Positions 10,115-19,471 are shown, numbered from the stretch's first letter. The stretch is 64,000 nucleotides of DNA from Acinetobacter calcoaceticus DSM 30006 = CIP 81.8 (GCF_000368965.1 NZ_KB849780.1:186001-250000), one strand, 5' to 3'. Program-made: numbers and translations. Notes: generated from the sequence alone by a model not told the origin.

Positions 10115-11019
10115 TTATGAGTTAGAGATTTATTCTCACTTATGGAGGTGCTCTTACCACCATAAGTGAGGCGATACCACAAGCTCACAATATTGACGCA
10201 CCAGCGACTCATGTAGTGAGGTCCATCAAAAATATAGACGGTTTTTCCTTCATATGCTTTTAGTTGAGAAATAATTTCCCAAGGGTAGGCGGCTCTAAAT
10301 TGCCCATTCTTTTTAACTCTAAAAGCTTCTAGCACTATAATTACTTTATCTTTTCCAAGCTTTTGTTCAAGTTGATCTAAAATATGTTTGGCTTGCTTAG
10401 GAGACCTTACACCTACGCCTACCCCGTCTTGGAAGAAAACACCGTTATTTTCAGGTAACCAGCTTTTAACCCATAAATCGTAATGTTTGGGTTCACTTTC
10501 ACCACTATAAATACTCACCCAAACTGGTACTGGAAATTTGGTTAAAACCTGACCTAAAGCACTTACTCTTAACCAAGTCGGATCTGCTTCTACCGGAAAA
10601 TAATAGCCTTTAAGTGCCGTTTTTTGCTCTTTTATAATTTGGGCAGATTTTTCACCTAACTCAGTTACATTTGCCCGAGCTTTAGGTTCATTATATTCGC
10701 CTGCTAAGCCCAATATCAGGTTTTTAGCCCAAGGCTCCTGTTTAATTTTTTCTAAATTAATTGCTTTTTCCCATTGAGGAAAGTTTGATTCTTTCCACCA
10801 TGATTTAGACTCAACAACAGACCACTGAGGGACAAATGTGTTAACACCCAAATAGTGCCAGTTTCCCTCTGGTGGGGTCGTGTTATTGTCGGGCTGCCAG
10901 AAAATTCCTTCAATACGCGGGGCTTGTCCTTGATGTTTGAACAACCCCGCATAAGCTATAACACTACATATAATTAAAATAATAAAAGCAGCTATTTTAA
11001 TTGGTATCTGTTTTTTCAT
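10099..11019 (-). CDS. DUF4434-like membrane-anchored glycosidase-like protein
   Basis: Last gene of the minus-strand polysaccharide operon. An N-terminal membrane segment (about residues 7-27) is followed by a periplasmic domain. IEGIFWQPDNN near 36, WHYLGVNTFVPQW near 53-65 and YYFPVEADPTW near 140 resemble DUF4434, a TIM-barrel, glycoside-hydrolase-like family. By analogy with hydrolases in cellulose and PNAG operons, it may trim or help export the polymer; this is inferred. It overlaps the BcsB-like gene by 23 bases, indicating translational coupling, and overlaps wecB tail to tail. About 306 aa. Catalytic acids are not assigned. Confidence 0.6.
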   Translation of the reverse strand: MKKQIPIKIAAFIILIICSVIAYAGLFKHQGQAPRIEGIFWQPDNNTTPPEGNWHYLGVNTFVPQWSVVESKSWWKESNFPQWEKAINLEKIKQEPWAKNLILGLAGEYNEPKARANVTELGEKSAQIIKEQKTALKGYYFPVEADPTWLRVSALGQVLTKFPVPVWVSIYSGESEPKHYDLWVKSWLPENNGVFFQDGVGVGVRSPKQAKHILDQLEQKLGKDKVIIVLEAFRVKKNGQFRAAYPWEIISQLKAYEGKTVYIFDGPHYMSRWCVNIVSLWYRLTYGGKSTSISENKSLTHNYANS

Positions 11020-12841
11020 TATTTCGTCTTAACCAGTACCACAAAAAGATAATTATTATCATAATTGCAGAGATAATCACAACTAATAAGAAGAAAGAAG
11101 ATTGTTGAACTAAAGGTGCTTTTTGATTTCCGACAATGAGCTTTTGTAAAACATAAATATTTCCATTTTCTGAAACCAACATTTTTGTCACGTTATTAGG
11201 AATTTTATGCTGTATTTTTTCCCAAAGATGCATAAAACTTTGTGCACCACCTTCTGAGTCGGTAATAACATCAAAACGGTTATTGTCATAACTCACAATA
11301 AAACCATTAACAGCAGCAGGCGCATAAATAATATCTTGATGCATTAATACTTGCTGTTTATAAATATCTTTATTCACACGAATATTTATTGATTGTGGGG
11401 CACTCGGTGCGTAGCGAACTAGGTTTAGAGGCATTGGTGCTTGTGTTAAAAGCATTTTTTTAGCAACTTTACCTAATACAATAGCAATATTTAAAGCACC
11501 AGATTGATCATCAATCGCAATGGTGGGAGTAGTTGCTAAAGTCATGGAAATTGCAGCTACCCCATTTTTGAGTTTGTGTGGAAGTTTTACCGTGGATTTG
11601 GCTGTATCAATCCAGAGAGAACCATGAGCGGTTGGTAAACACTGAGAACTTGCGATTACTGAGTTTTCAAGTTTTAGGCTGAAATTGGTTGTATTTGAAA
11701 TCGCTTTAGCAAAAATATTAAATTGTCGATTTACTGGATCTGAAGCGAGATCTGCTGTTTTCATACTTCCTGCAAGTCCGCCATCAATCCAAGCTGTAAT
11801 ATTTGAACCTTGTAATAGACCACTTTGAATACGAAGTGCGATTTGTCCCTGCAAGATATCGGTTGGTTGCCAAACAGCAGGGAAGTCAAGAAATAAGTTC
11901 TTTTCAGCATGGTTTAATCTGAAATCTTCAATACCTAAATCGGCCAGCGTATCAATTTTTTTAAATTGAGCCCAAGTTGGATTAGAGATCGTGGTGGGGA
12001 AAATTGCACTTCCTGTATTCAGTTGCTGTACATAAGATGGATTAATGAGCCCATTAATGGCAGCAGTAAGTTCTTGTCGGGTGTGATAAGTAATTGAAAG
12101 CGTTGCTACTCCATCAACTGGTTTTGCAATTTGTACAAAAGCTCCACCCTTGAGTGGAGTAGGTGAATGAATCACTTCAATAATAAAATTTGTTTCAGGG
12201 TTTAAGTTGGTCTGTCCAGAATCAACCCACTCAATTGGCGTTACTGAACTCCACGAGCTAGCTAGCCGGGCAAGCATAGACGCTTCTGCAATCTCTTTAC
12301 GGTTATATTTTAAAATTCCAACAAAGGGCGTAGGTCGTCTAGCTTGTGGATTAAATAAAGCATCGGGTAAATCTTTTAAACGGTATATATTCCGAATCGG
12401 CTTAAAATCGAGTTGAGAATTACTTAAATAAGTTAAATGATCAATATCTTCAGAGCAAAAAGAATCCTTAGTTCGATTGAGTGTTGTTGATTTGGTATAT
12501 TGCTGAATAATGAAGTCTAATCGGTGAAAACCACTTTGGCTTTTAGGAATATCAAATTTTAGTTGTCCATCACTACTTAAAGTAGAGTTATAGATGAGCT
12601 TATCATCATATTTAACTAATAAAGTTGTATCACTTTCAGTGGAATAGTTACTTGAAAATTGAATGTTTTCCCATTCAGCACCTTTCCCAATATAGAAAAA
12701 ATATGGTTCAACAGTATATTTGGTGGATGTACTAATATCGTCTAGTTCCCATGTATACGCATGAGCAGACATTGCTAACATTAGACTGGTGCTGGCAAGG
12801 AGCACTTGAACCGTTTGGTATAGGTCAAAAGTCTTTTTCAT
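10997..12841 (-). CDS. BcsB-like periplasmic polysaccharide synthase subunit
   Basis: Resembles BcsB, the periplasmic membrane-anchored partner of bacterial cellulose synthase that guides the emerging polymer. There is a signal peptide at about residues 1-28. A long periplasmic part made of repeated beta-rich carbohydrate-binding-like and flavodoxin-like segments follows. One C-terminal membrane helix lies near 580-603, ending in a basic WLRRN stop-transfer. It is 614 aa, shorter than E. coli BcsB (779 aa). The ATG overlaps the stop of the glycosyltransferase gene (4-base ATGA overlap), as expected for two subunits of one complex. The polymer need not be cellulose, as the locus carries wecB. 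Confidence 0.7.
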   Translation of the reverse strand: MKKTFDLYQTVQVLLASTSLMLAMSAHAYTWELDDISTSTKYTVEPYFFYIGKGAEWENIQFSSNYSTESDTTLLVKYDDKLIYNSTLSSDGQLKFDIPKSQSGFHRLDFIIQQYTKSTTLNRTKDSFCSEDIDHLTYLSNSQLDFKPIRNIYRLKDLPDALFNPQARRPTPFVGILKYNRKEIAEASMLARLASSWSSVTPIEWVDSGQTNLNPETNFIIEVIHSPTPLKGGAFVQIAKPVDGVATLSITYHTRQELTAAINGLINPSYVQQLNTGSAIFPTTISNPTWAQFKKIDTLADLGIEDFRLNHAEKNLFLDFPAVWQPTDILQGQIALRIQSGLLQGSNITAWIDGGLAGSMKTADLASDPVNRQFNIFAKAISNTTNFSLKLENSVIASSQCLPTAHGSLWIDTAKSTVKLPHKLKNGVAAISMTLATTPTIAIDDQSGALNIAIVLGKVAKKMLLTQAPMPLNLVRYAPSAPQSINIRVNKDIYKQQVLMHQDIIYAPAAVNGFIVSYDNNRFDVITDSEGGAQSFMHLWEKIQHKIPNNVTKMLVSENGNIYVLQKLIVGNQKAPLVQQSSFFLLVVIISAIMIIIIFLWYWLRRNNEKTDTN

Positions 12842-14091
12842 TTTTTTCTCTCCTTGCTACGTTCCGTTTTGTACCATTGAAGGGAGTTGCCCTGTATTTT
12901 ATTTTTAAGCATGTCATATGCCGCTTTAAATACAATAAATAGAAATATTTGTGAATAAGTTACATAAGATAAAACTGAGTAAAAATAGAGCTCTGGTTTG
13001 GCCCTTTCTAAAGATAGGGTAAACCACATTTGTGCAACGTACAGGCAAAATGAAAGACCCCACAGTAATGTGAATGGTCCTGGAACCGAAATACCTGCAA
13101 TACCGAGTAACCCAAGAGTTAAGGTGATATGACTCCAGAGTAACGCAGGTACAAAAAGTATGTAGCACATAATGTTATTCAGAATTTCAATTCCGATAGG
13201 AAAAGGCGTTCTTAACGCTACAGGTAAATATTTACGAGTCACATAAAAATTACCTTGAGTCCAACGTGAGCGCTGTTTAATAAATACACTCAAAGATGGT
13301 GGATCTTGCTGCCAACCAATTGCGTAGGGTACCCATTTAATTCGTTTTTGGCCGATAAAAATCCGGAAGCTCATTTCAGTGTCATCGACCAATGACTTCT
13401 CATCAAAACCACCCAAGGTTTCTAATGCATCACGCCAAATGACATAGTTGGTACCCATCAAAGTGGATAGTTCAAAACGTTGCCAACGTCCGCCTTGAAA
13501 AATCCATTGGAAAAAGATGAATTCAATGGCGATAAAGCGAGTCAAAATACTATCTTGCTAATTACGGGTTCTTACCTTGCCATTTACAGCCACTAATTTT
13601 TTATCAGCAATTAGCGTTTGAGCTAAGAGACGGACACAATCAGGCTCCGGTGTACTATCTGCATCATAAACAACAATGAGTTCACCTTTGGCATGGGGTA
13701 AGCCATTATTAAGCGTTCTAGATTTACCTTTGCCTCCCATTCCTTTAGGAACGTTGACAATTTTTATGCAAGGATAAATCTGTGCTAGATTTTCGGCAAT
13801 TTCTAGGGTGTTATCTTTAGAACCGTCATTAATGAGCAAAACTTCATATGCTTCGGCTGGATAATCCTGTTGAGCGATTGCATGCAAAGTATCTTCAATC
13901 ACTACGCCTTCATTATATGCAGGAATCAAAACACTCAAAACAGGCCATCTATCTGGCACAGGAAGGTTCTGTAGCTCTTTTTCCGCCGTTTTTGAATATT
14001 TCCAAGCCTGATAACTTAACCAAGCCCAAAATGCTTGAGGAATCCAGATTCCTAAAAAACCAAATAGGAAGAGAATATCAATGGGAGCCAT
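12838..14091 (-). pseudogene. family-2 glycosyltransferase (BcsA-like) interrupted by an amber codon
   Basis: Membrane processive glycosyltransferase, the presumed synthase of this locus. Two open frames in the same phase (14091-13558 and 13557-12838) are separated only by TAG at 13558-13560, so this is a nonsense change, not a frameshift. The fused product of about 417 residues has one N-terminal membrane helix, LINDGSKDN near 84, the DAD motif at 143-145, DDTE at about 236-239, QRSRW at about 273-277 and several C-terminal membrane helices. The stop at codon 178 removes the TED and QxxRW catalytic motifs. There is no PilZ domain. TTG at 13543-13545 could in principle start the distal part. 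Probably inactive here; suppression or a sequencing error remain possible. Confidence 0.85.
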
Positions 14092-14974
14092 TTGATTTAA
14101 CCCTCCTAATAATAGACGAGATCAGCAATAACAATAAAATCACCCCGATGACCAAGGAGATCCATGAAATATAGCTGCCGAAGGTACCCAGAAGATCAGG
14201 ATAGGTACTTTTTAAAATAAGATCGAGTGGAACTACGACTGTGCTTAAACCAATAAAAATATATCCAATAAAACTAGTTTTTATATGTTCAGGCGTACTT
14301 ATGTAGTTAATATTATTAAATTTCCATGATATTCCGAGTTGAGGGTATCGAATATTTGTGGTTGGTAGATCAGCAGGAGGATTAATAATAATTTCATAAC
14401 CCGAAATATGACCATCAAAACTTTTAGCTGAATAAAATAAGTGCTGCTTTTGTCTAATTTCTCTAGATGGCAGAGGAAGTTCTGGTGGATTAAACTGAAC
14501 AATATAGCTGCCAGCAGTTTGTGAAATTAAGTTTTCATCCCAACCTTTTGAAACAAAAGCAGCCATGGGCCGTAAACCAATGGCAGTTGAAAATGTGGCT
14601 TTGGCTGCAAAATATTGGGGCTGTCCGGATTTAAAAAGTGCAATGGGAATTGCACCTTGGCTGACTGCTTCTTTTAATAAGAAATAATGAGAAAAGCTAA
14701 ATACTTCATCCGGTAATATGATGCCTGGCTTTATCCCTTTATGAATAAGACTTTGAAAACTATCCGAACTGATTTGGTCAATTGTAAAAACAGGCCACCA
14801 TGTGTCCTGCGCTGGGAAAAACATGGAAAGGTCATTAATATTCTGAATTTCGGTTTTTGTTTGTTCAGCTTTAATTTCACATTGATAATATTGACGATAA
14901 AACTGCTGTAAAGTGCTATCTGGATATTGACTAGAGGCGATAATAATTCCACAAATATTAAGAAGATTAGACAT
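14078..14974 (-). CDS. unknown membrane protein of the polysaccharide operon
   Basis: I do not recognise this 298 aa protein. The first 220 or so residues look soluble, with alternating helices and strands and many aromatic residues. The last 75 hold two strong hydrophobic segments (about 227-250 and 262-287) followed by a basic tail. There is no signal peptide. With both helices at the C-terminus, the large domain is predicted to be cytoplasmic. It starts within the TAATG overlap with the upstream gene and overlaps the glycosyltransferase start by 14 bases. Its position suggests a regulatory or assembly factor of the synthase, possibly analogous to BcsE; no sequence evidence for that homology is claimed. 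Confidence 0.6.
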   Translation of the reverse strand: MSNLLNICGIIIASSQYPDSTLQQFYRQYYQCEIKAEQTKTEIQNINDLSMFFPAQDTWWPVFTIDQISSDSFQSLIHKGIKPGIILPDEVFSFSHYFLLKEAVSQGAIPIALFKSGQPQYFAAKATFSTAIGLRPMAAFVSKGWDENLISQTAGSYIVQFNPPELPLPSREIRQKQHLFYSAKSFDGHISGYEIIINPPADLPTTNIRYPQLGISWKFNNINYISTPEHIKTSFIGYIFIGLSTVVVPLDLILKSTYPDLLGTFGSYISWISLVIGVILLLLLISSIIRRVKSNGSH

Positions 14975-15717
14975 TAAGTAATCTCCTCTTCAAGTGGAAT
15001 CTGAATAATTTTATATTCTACTTCAAGCCGCAAGGTCATAATTTCTTTTAGCTTTTTAATAAATTCAGGTTCTTCTTCAGTTTTTTGCTTGCGAATAACA
15101 ATGCTGTATATCGTTTCTAGATCATCATCAGCAAACTGGAAAACAATTTCTTGTGGATGATGCTGGCTCAAAATTTGAATCATTTCATTTTGAGTGGTTT
15201 TCCACACATCATCGCCTAACATTTCTTTAATTAAGATTCGGTTGAGAATTCTAATTTCAAAGACTTCATAGTCTTGTATGTGGTGATGATCAAGAAGTTT
15301 AAAGAAACTACGTTGGAAATATTTGAGTGCGCTAAGTGGGAAAATATCACGGCGGTAATTTCGATCATAACTCTGTATATCACGATATTTTTGAACGTTA
15401 ATTTCAATATTATGGCGTACAGCACTCAGAAAAAGAGGAATAAGGGGAATAATAAAAAGTAAAAGGAGCTGACGTTCAATATGTGTTTGTGCCCCTAGGT
15501 CGAGTAAAAAATATACTGCCACGCCTACGAAAGCGATTAAACCAACAATTAAAGATGCGCCGACTTTTAAAAAAGCACCAGAAATTAAAAGAATAAGAAT
15601 AAAAATCCAGCTTCCTCTAAAGCTTACAGGCAACCACTCATATGCCACCATTCCCATAAAGAGGTGAGCTGCGATAATCCATAAGACGAGTGTTCTTCCT
15701 GGGTTCTTTTGTTGCAT
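14974..15717 (-). CDS. membrane protein with degenerate GGDEF-like domain
   Basis: First gene of the five-gene minus-strand operon. Four hydrophobic segments fill about residues 8-105, followed by a cytoplasmic domain of about 135 residues. The pattern DYEVFEIRILNR near 148 and, further on, FQFADDDLETIYSIVI near 195-210 resembles the beta-strands around the signature of GGDEF domains, but the GGDEF motif itself is replaced (ADDDLE). It would therefore not make cyclic di-GMP and might act as a sensor or scaffold; this is inference. The stop overlaps the next start by one base (TAATG). 247 aa. Confidence 0.55.
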   Translation of the reverse strand: MQQKNPGRTLVLWIIAAHLFMGMVAYEWLPVSFRGSWIFILILLISGAFLKVGASLIVGLIAFVGVAVYFLLDLGAQTHIERQLLLLFIIPLIPLFLSAVRHNIEINVQKYRDIQSYDRNYRRDIFPLSALKYFQRSFFKLLDHHHIQDYEVFEIRILNRILIKEMLGDDVWKTTQNEMIQILSQHHPQEIVFQFADDDLETIYSIVIRKQKTEEEPEFIKKLKEIMTLRLEVEYKIIQIPLEEEIT

Positions 15718-15907
15718 GCGCGCTCTAGTCCCTTTTTGTAATGTTAATTTTTATACTTTTATAATGAACTGTGATGTTTTTTGAATTTATTGTTGTGTTT
15801 GTCCTTTTACAGATCTATTTATAACCATTTTTAGAGTAAAGTCACAATATAGTCAAATTTCTCGTTTTTTTTTAATCAAAAATAAACACAAAAGACAGAA
15901 GTGGCGT
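15718..15907. other. promoter region of the polysaccharide operon
   Basis: AT-rich gap between the photolyase gene and the operon start, both on the minus strand. It should hold the operon promoter and any terminator of the photolyase gene. I see no strong hairpin and no certain promoter boxes. Confidence 0.4.
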
Positions 15908-17350
15908 CTAAATGTTCTTGAATGTTTCAATTGCGTTGATACGCGTTTCTTTTAAATCAACAATTGGTTTTGGATAATTCAATTGAAGATGAGTTTTGGT
16001 TGAGTAGGGTTCATGAATCATTTTATTGTCTAGATGAGCTAATTCATTCACCCATTGACGAATATAATCTCCATTTGGGTCAAATTTCTTAGATTGAGCA
16101 ATAGGGTTAAAAATTCGGAAATAGGGTACAGCATCAGTTCCAGTCGATGCACACCATTGCCAGCCACCATTATTCGCAGCTAAATCGCCATCAATTAAAT
16201 GCTGCATAAACCACTGTTCACCTACTCGCCAATCGATGAGTAGGTTTTTACACAAAAACATAGCGGTAATCATGCGGACACGATTATGCATCCATCCCGT
16301 TTTTTGTAGCTGGCGCATGCCTGCATCAATAATTGGTATGCCTGTTTGGCCATTTTGCCATGCGACCAAATGCTCTTGATTATTTTCCCACTTAATATTT
16401 TGAGTATTTTTCTTAAAAGGGTAGTGTTTAGAGACGTGCGGAAAATCAAATAAAATATGTTGATAAAATTCGCGCCAAAGTAATTCATCTAACCACGTTT
16501 GCTGGCCTTCGTTTGTCAGATGAAAGTTGCCATGTTCAGCTCGAAAAAGGGCTTGTAAACATTGGCGAATAGATAAAATTCCAAGGTTTAAATAGGGAGA
16601 AAGTTGGCTAGTTCCTTTTACATTTGGAAAGTCACGTTCTAATTTATAATGAGATAAATGATCGTTAATAAATAAATCGAGCTGCTCCAAAGCAAAGTCT
16701 TCTCCAGTAGGCCATAAGTCTTGTTGCTCTTTTGGAATTGATGAGTCAAAAAAAGCTTCAATATCTTCTAGACCTAAACTTTTTATATTTGAAAAAGACT
16801 GCGGATAGGCATTTTGTTTCTCAGAAATTGGATAGCACTGAGGCAAACCACTTATATCTAGTTTTGAATAACATGCTTTTTTAAATGCACTGAAAACTTG
16901 ATACGGTTGCTGTGACTGATTGCGAATGGAACGTAAAGGGAAAATCGTACGGTCATGAAATAAAAAAAGCTCTTTACTCTGCTGATTTAAAGCTTGTTGT
17001 ACAATTTTATCTCTTTTCAACTCATTCACACCTACTTCTATATTCGAGTAAACATTTTCGATATTGAGTTGTTGAGCGAGTTTAGAAATATAGTCTGCAA
17101 TATCTTTCCAGTAGGGAATGACTTGAATGATAAGTGGAATATTAAGCTGTTCTAATTCTTTTCTGAGTTGTTGAAGTTGGCGTAAATAGAAATTAATTTT
17201 TATAGGCGCATCGTGATGTATTTTCCATTGCTCAGGCGACAAAATAATTAACCCAATCGAAGGGCCTTGTTGGCAGGCATGCCATAACGCAGCATGATCC
17301 CGAACTCTCAAATCCTGACGAAACCAAATAAGCTGATTTACGTTTGACAT
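15908..17350 (-). CDS. phrB: deoxyribodipyrimidine photolyase
   Basis: Light-driven repair enzyme that splits cyclobutane pyrimidine dimers using reduced FAD and an antenna cofactor. The N-terminal photolyase domain opens with LIWFRQDLRVRDH. The FAD-binding C-terminal half has WLDELLWREFYQH near 290, GMRQLQKTGWMHNRVRM near 345-360 and NGGWQWCASTGTDA near 395-408, then PYFRIFNP. At 480 aa it fits class I CPD photolyases of the folate (MTHF) type. It is a single gene upstream of the polysaccharide operon on the same strand; there is no evident functional link. Confidence 0.95.
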   Translation of the reverse strand: MSNVNQLIWFRQDLRVRDHAALWHACQQGPSIGLIILSPEQWKIHHDAPIKINFYLRQLQQLRKELEQLNIPLIIQVIPYWKDIADYISKLAQQLNIENVYSNIEVGVNELKRDKIVQQALNQQSKELFLFHDRTIFPLRSIRNQSQQPYQVFSAFKKACYSKLDISGLPQCYPISEKQNAYPQSFSNIKSLGLEDIEAFFDSSIPKEQQDLWPTGEDFALEQLDLFINDHLSHYKLERDFPNVKGTSQLSPYLNLGILSIRQCLQALFRAEHGNFHLTNEGQQTWLDELLWREFYQHILFDFPHVSKHYPFKKNTQNIKWENNQEHLVAWQNGQTGIPIIDAGMRQLQKTGWMHNRVRMITAMFLCKNLLIDWRVGEQWFMQHLIDGDLAANNGGWQWCASTGTDAVPYFRIFNPIAQSKKFDPNGDYIRQWVNELAHLDNKMIHEPYSTKTHLQLNYPKPIVDLKETRINAIETFKNI

Positions 17351-17420
17351 GAAAGATACCCTTATAAAGTTGAGTGAGTTAGAGGTTTGTTATCCAGATA
17401 TTATATAAAAATAAATACAT

Positions 17421-17447
17421 AAAAAAAGCAAAGCCGAAGCTTTGCTC
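17421..17447 (-). terminator. terminator of slyD
   Basis: Read on the minus strand, an AGCAAAGC stem closed by a TTCG tetraloop is followed by seven T residues. It lies 20 bases beyond the slyD stop. Confidence 0.85.
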
Positions 17448-17467
17448 TTATCATCTTTAAAGATGAA

Positions 17468-17950
17468 TTAGTGGTGATGACCACCAGCACCGTGTACGTG
17501 ACCGTGATCTAATTCTTCTTCAGAAGCTTCACGGATTTCTACGATTTCAACTTCAAAAGTTAAATCTTGACCAGCAAGTGGGAAGTTAGCATCAACAACA
17601 ATGTTGTCGCCTTCAACCGCTTTAACAGTTACGATTTGTACGCCGTCGTCTGTTTGCGCTTGGAATTGCATACCAGGTTGAATGTTCTCAACACCTTGGA
17701 ACATTTGAGCTGGAACTTCTTGAACTAGGTCTGGGTTGTATTCGCCATAACCTTCAGCTGCTGGTACGTTAACAGTAAATTTTTCACCAACAGTTTTACC
17801 TGTTAATGCATTTTCTAAACCAGGAATGATATTGCCTGCACCGTGCAAATAGGCAAGTGGTTCACCTTGAGATTGATCAAGTGTTTCACCCTCAGCGTTT
17901 GTTAATTTGTAGTGGAATGAAACCACGTGGTTATTTGCAATAGCAGTCAT
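17468..17950 (-). CDS. slyD: FKBP-type peptidyl-prolyl isomerase SlyD
   Basis: Cytoplasmic prolyl isomerase and chaperone that also binds nickel. The FKBP part opens with VVSFHYKLTNAEGETLDQS and includes LHGAGNIIPGLENAL near 40-55. The insert-in-flap chaperone domain (about 65-125) is present. The tail is rich in His (HGHVHGAGGHHH), a short form of the metal-binding SlyD tail. At 160 aa it is shorter than E. coli SlyD (196 aa) because of that tail. ATG 17948-17950 is preferred over the upstream TTG at 17971, since family members begin just before the first beta strand. Confidence 0.9.
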   Translation of the reverse strand: MTAIANNHVVSFHYKLTNAEGETLDQSQGEPLAYLHGAGNIIPGLENALTGKTVGEKFTVNVPAAEGYGEYNPDLVQEVPAQMFQGVENIQPGMQFQAQTDDGVQIVTVKAVEGDNIVVDANFPLAGQDLTFEVEIVEIREASEEELDHGHVHGAGGHHH

Positions 17951-18086
17951 GTTTTTGATCCATTCAATCAATTAAAGCGTACATCATAAAGTGAAAAATA
18001 AATTTTGTAGACTACAAAATTTGAATCTTTAACACTTTTATATAATGCGTTTTTATCTAAATAGGGATGAACTTAAAAAATTCAAC

Positions 18087-19373
18087 TCAATATAGTTTAA
18101 TTTTTGGACGTACACGTCTTGTAAGTAAATCTTTCATTGTGAGTAGTCCAGCCTGTGTGTACCCGTGAATCGTTGCTTGATGTAAACGATATAAAGATAC
18201 GTACATTGTTTTGGCAATATAGCCTTGCACACTTACATCACCAAGTAATTCTCCAACGGCTTTATTACGGCTTAAAGACACAAGCGAACCTTTGTCGTTA
18301 AAGGTAAACATGGGTTGTGATCGGCCATTAAGTCGAGCAGCCATGGCATCGACTAAAAAGCTCGCTTGTTGGCTTGCAACTTGAGCGCGCGGGCCAAGTG
18401 GAGGATGTCTTGCATCAAGTTGGCAACGGGCGCAATCACCAAAAGCAAATACATTTGGGTCGGAATAAGTTTGTAATGTTGCGTAGACCATCAGGCGGTT
18501 AATATTGTCGCGTTCAAAATCATTGAAACTTTCTAAAACTTTTGGTGCTTTTACACCTGCTGCCCAGACGGTAATATCACTTTTTAATTGATCGCCATTA
18601 CTAAAATAGATGGAATGCTCATCAATTTTTTCAACGCGATGTTTGGTTAAAACTTCAATGCCCATTTTTTTGAGCTGTTTTGCACTATGCTCAGCTGTTT
18701 TTTCACTTAGAGCAGGTAAAATGCGCTCAGAAGCCTCAATTAGGGTAATTTTAACTTGGTTGGGGTGAATCTTCTTTAAACCATATCGATAAAAGTTTTT
18801 AGTCGTTTCAATTAACTCGGCCGCAAGTTCTACACCTGTTGCACCAGCACCCACGATTCCGATATTTAAAGTCCGCTGATTTGGCTGATTTTGAGCTTCA
18901 ATATAAAGATGTAATAAATCTTGCTGGAAAATATCAGCTTGCTTTCTGCTGTCGAGGAAATGACAGTTTTCACGTACGCCTGTTGTATTAAAGTCATTTG
19001 ACACAGAACCAAGCGCTAAAATAAGCGTGTCATAACTCAGCTCTTGTGGATGAGTGCTTTGCTCTTTAGAAACTTGAGGGGGAATTAACTCAATTAATTT
19101 TTTATCTTTCTTAACTCCAACTAATGTTCCAAGTACAAATTCATAGTGATGTTTTTCTGCATGGGCAAAATAGTTAGTTTGTTCTTCGTGTGGATTTAAA
19201 GACCCAGCAGCAATTTCATGAAGCAAAGGTTTCCAGATGTGCGTTAGGTTTTGGTCAATTAACGTAATCTTCGCTTTATGAGTTTTCCCAAAAGTTTCAC
19301 CGAGTTGTGTCGCAAGCTCTAAGCCTCCGGCACCACCACCAACAATTACAATATGATGTAAATTTTGGGTCAT
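18087..19373 (-). CDS. ndh: type II NADH dehydrogenase
   Basis: Single-subunit, non-proton-pumping NADH:quinone oxidoreductase on the inner face of the cytoplasmic membrane. It has the FAD Rossmann motif IVIVGGGAGGLELA near 10-23 and the NAD-binding motif IGIVGAGATGVELAAEL near 165-181. VFAFGDCARC near 306 is the second FAD motif. The C-terminus (about 370-428) is amphipathic and basic, as in membrane-associated NDH-2. ATG 19371-19373 has AGGTGA upstream at good spacing; the GTG at 19382 lies inside that site. About 428 aa. It follows dacC on the same strand, but a terminator separates them. Confidence 0.92.
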   Translation of the reverse strand: MTQNLHHIVIVGGGAGGLELATQLGETFGKTHKAKITLIDQNLTHIWKPLLHEIAAGSLNPHEEQTNYFAHAEKHHYEFVLGTLVGVKKDKKLIELIPPQVSKEQSTHPQELSYDTLILALGSVSNDFNTTGVRENCHFLDSRKQADIFQQDLLHLYIEAQNQPNQRTLNIGIVGAGATGVELAAELIETTKNFYRYGLKKIHPNQVKITLIEASERILPALSEKTAEHSAKQLKKMGIEVLTKHRVEKIDEHSIYFSNGDQLKSDITVWAAGVKAPKVLESFNDFERDNINRLMVYATLQTYSDPNVFAFGDCARCQLDARHPPLGPRAQVASQQASFLVDAMAARLNGRSQPMFTFNDKGSLVSLSRNKAVGELLGDVSVQGYIAKTMYVSLYRLHQATIHGYTQAGLLTMKDLLTRRVRPKIKLY

Positions 19374-19401
19374 TTTTATCACCTAATTATTTTTCTATAA
19401 A

Positions 19402-19429
19402 AAAAGATGGCTGAATTATGCCATCTTTT
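19402..19429 (-). terminator. terminator of the carboxypeptidase gene
   Basis: Stem AAAGATGGC/GCCATCTTT with an eight-base loop; on the minus strand it runs into a T tract. It separates dacC from ndh. Confidence 0.8.
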
Positions 19430-19471
19430 ATTTATAAAATTTATTGTGCATCTGTGCACAATTTGATGTTT

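Noticed and set aside
12838..14091. Programmed frameshift or two separate genes in the glycosyltransferase region
   Set aside because: Both parts are in the same phase with a single TAG between them, and the catalytic motifs of one enzyme are divided over the two; there is no slippery sequence, and the distal part has only a TTG start.
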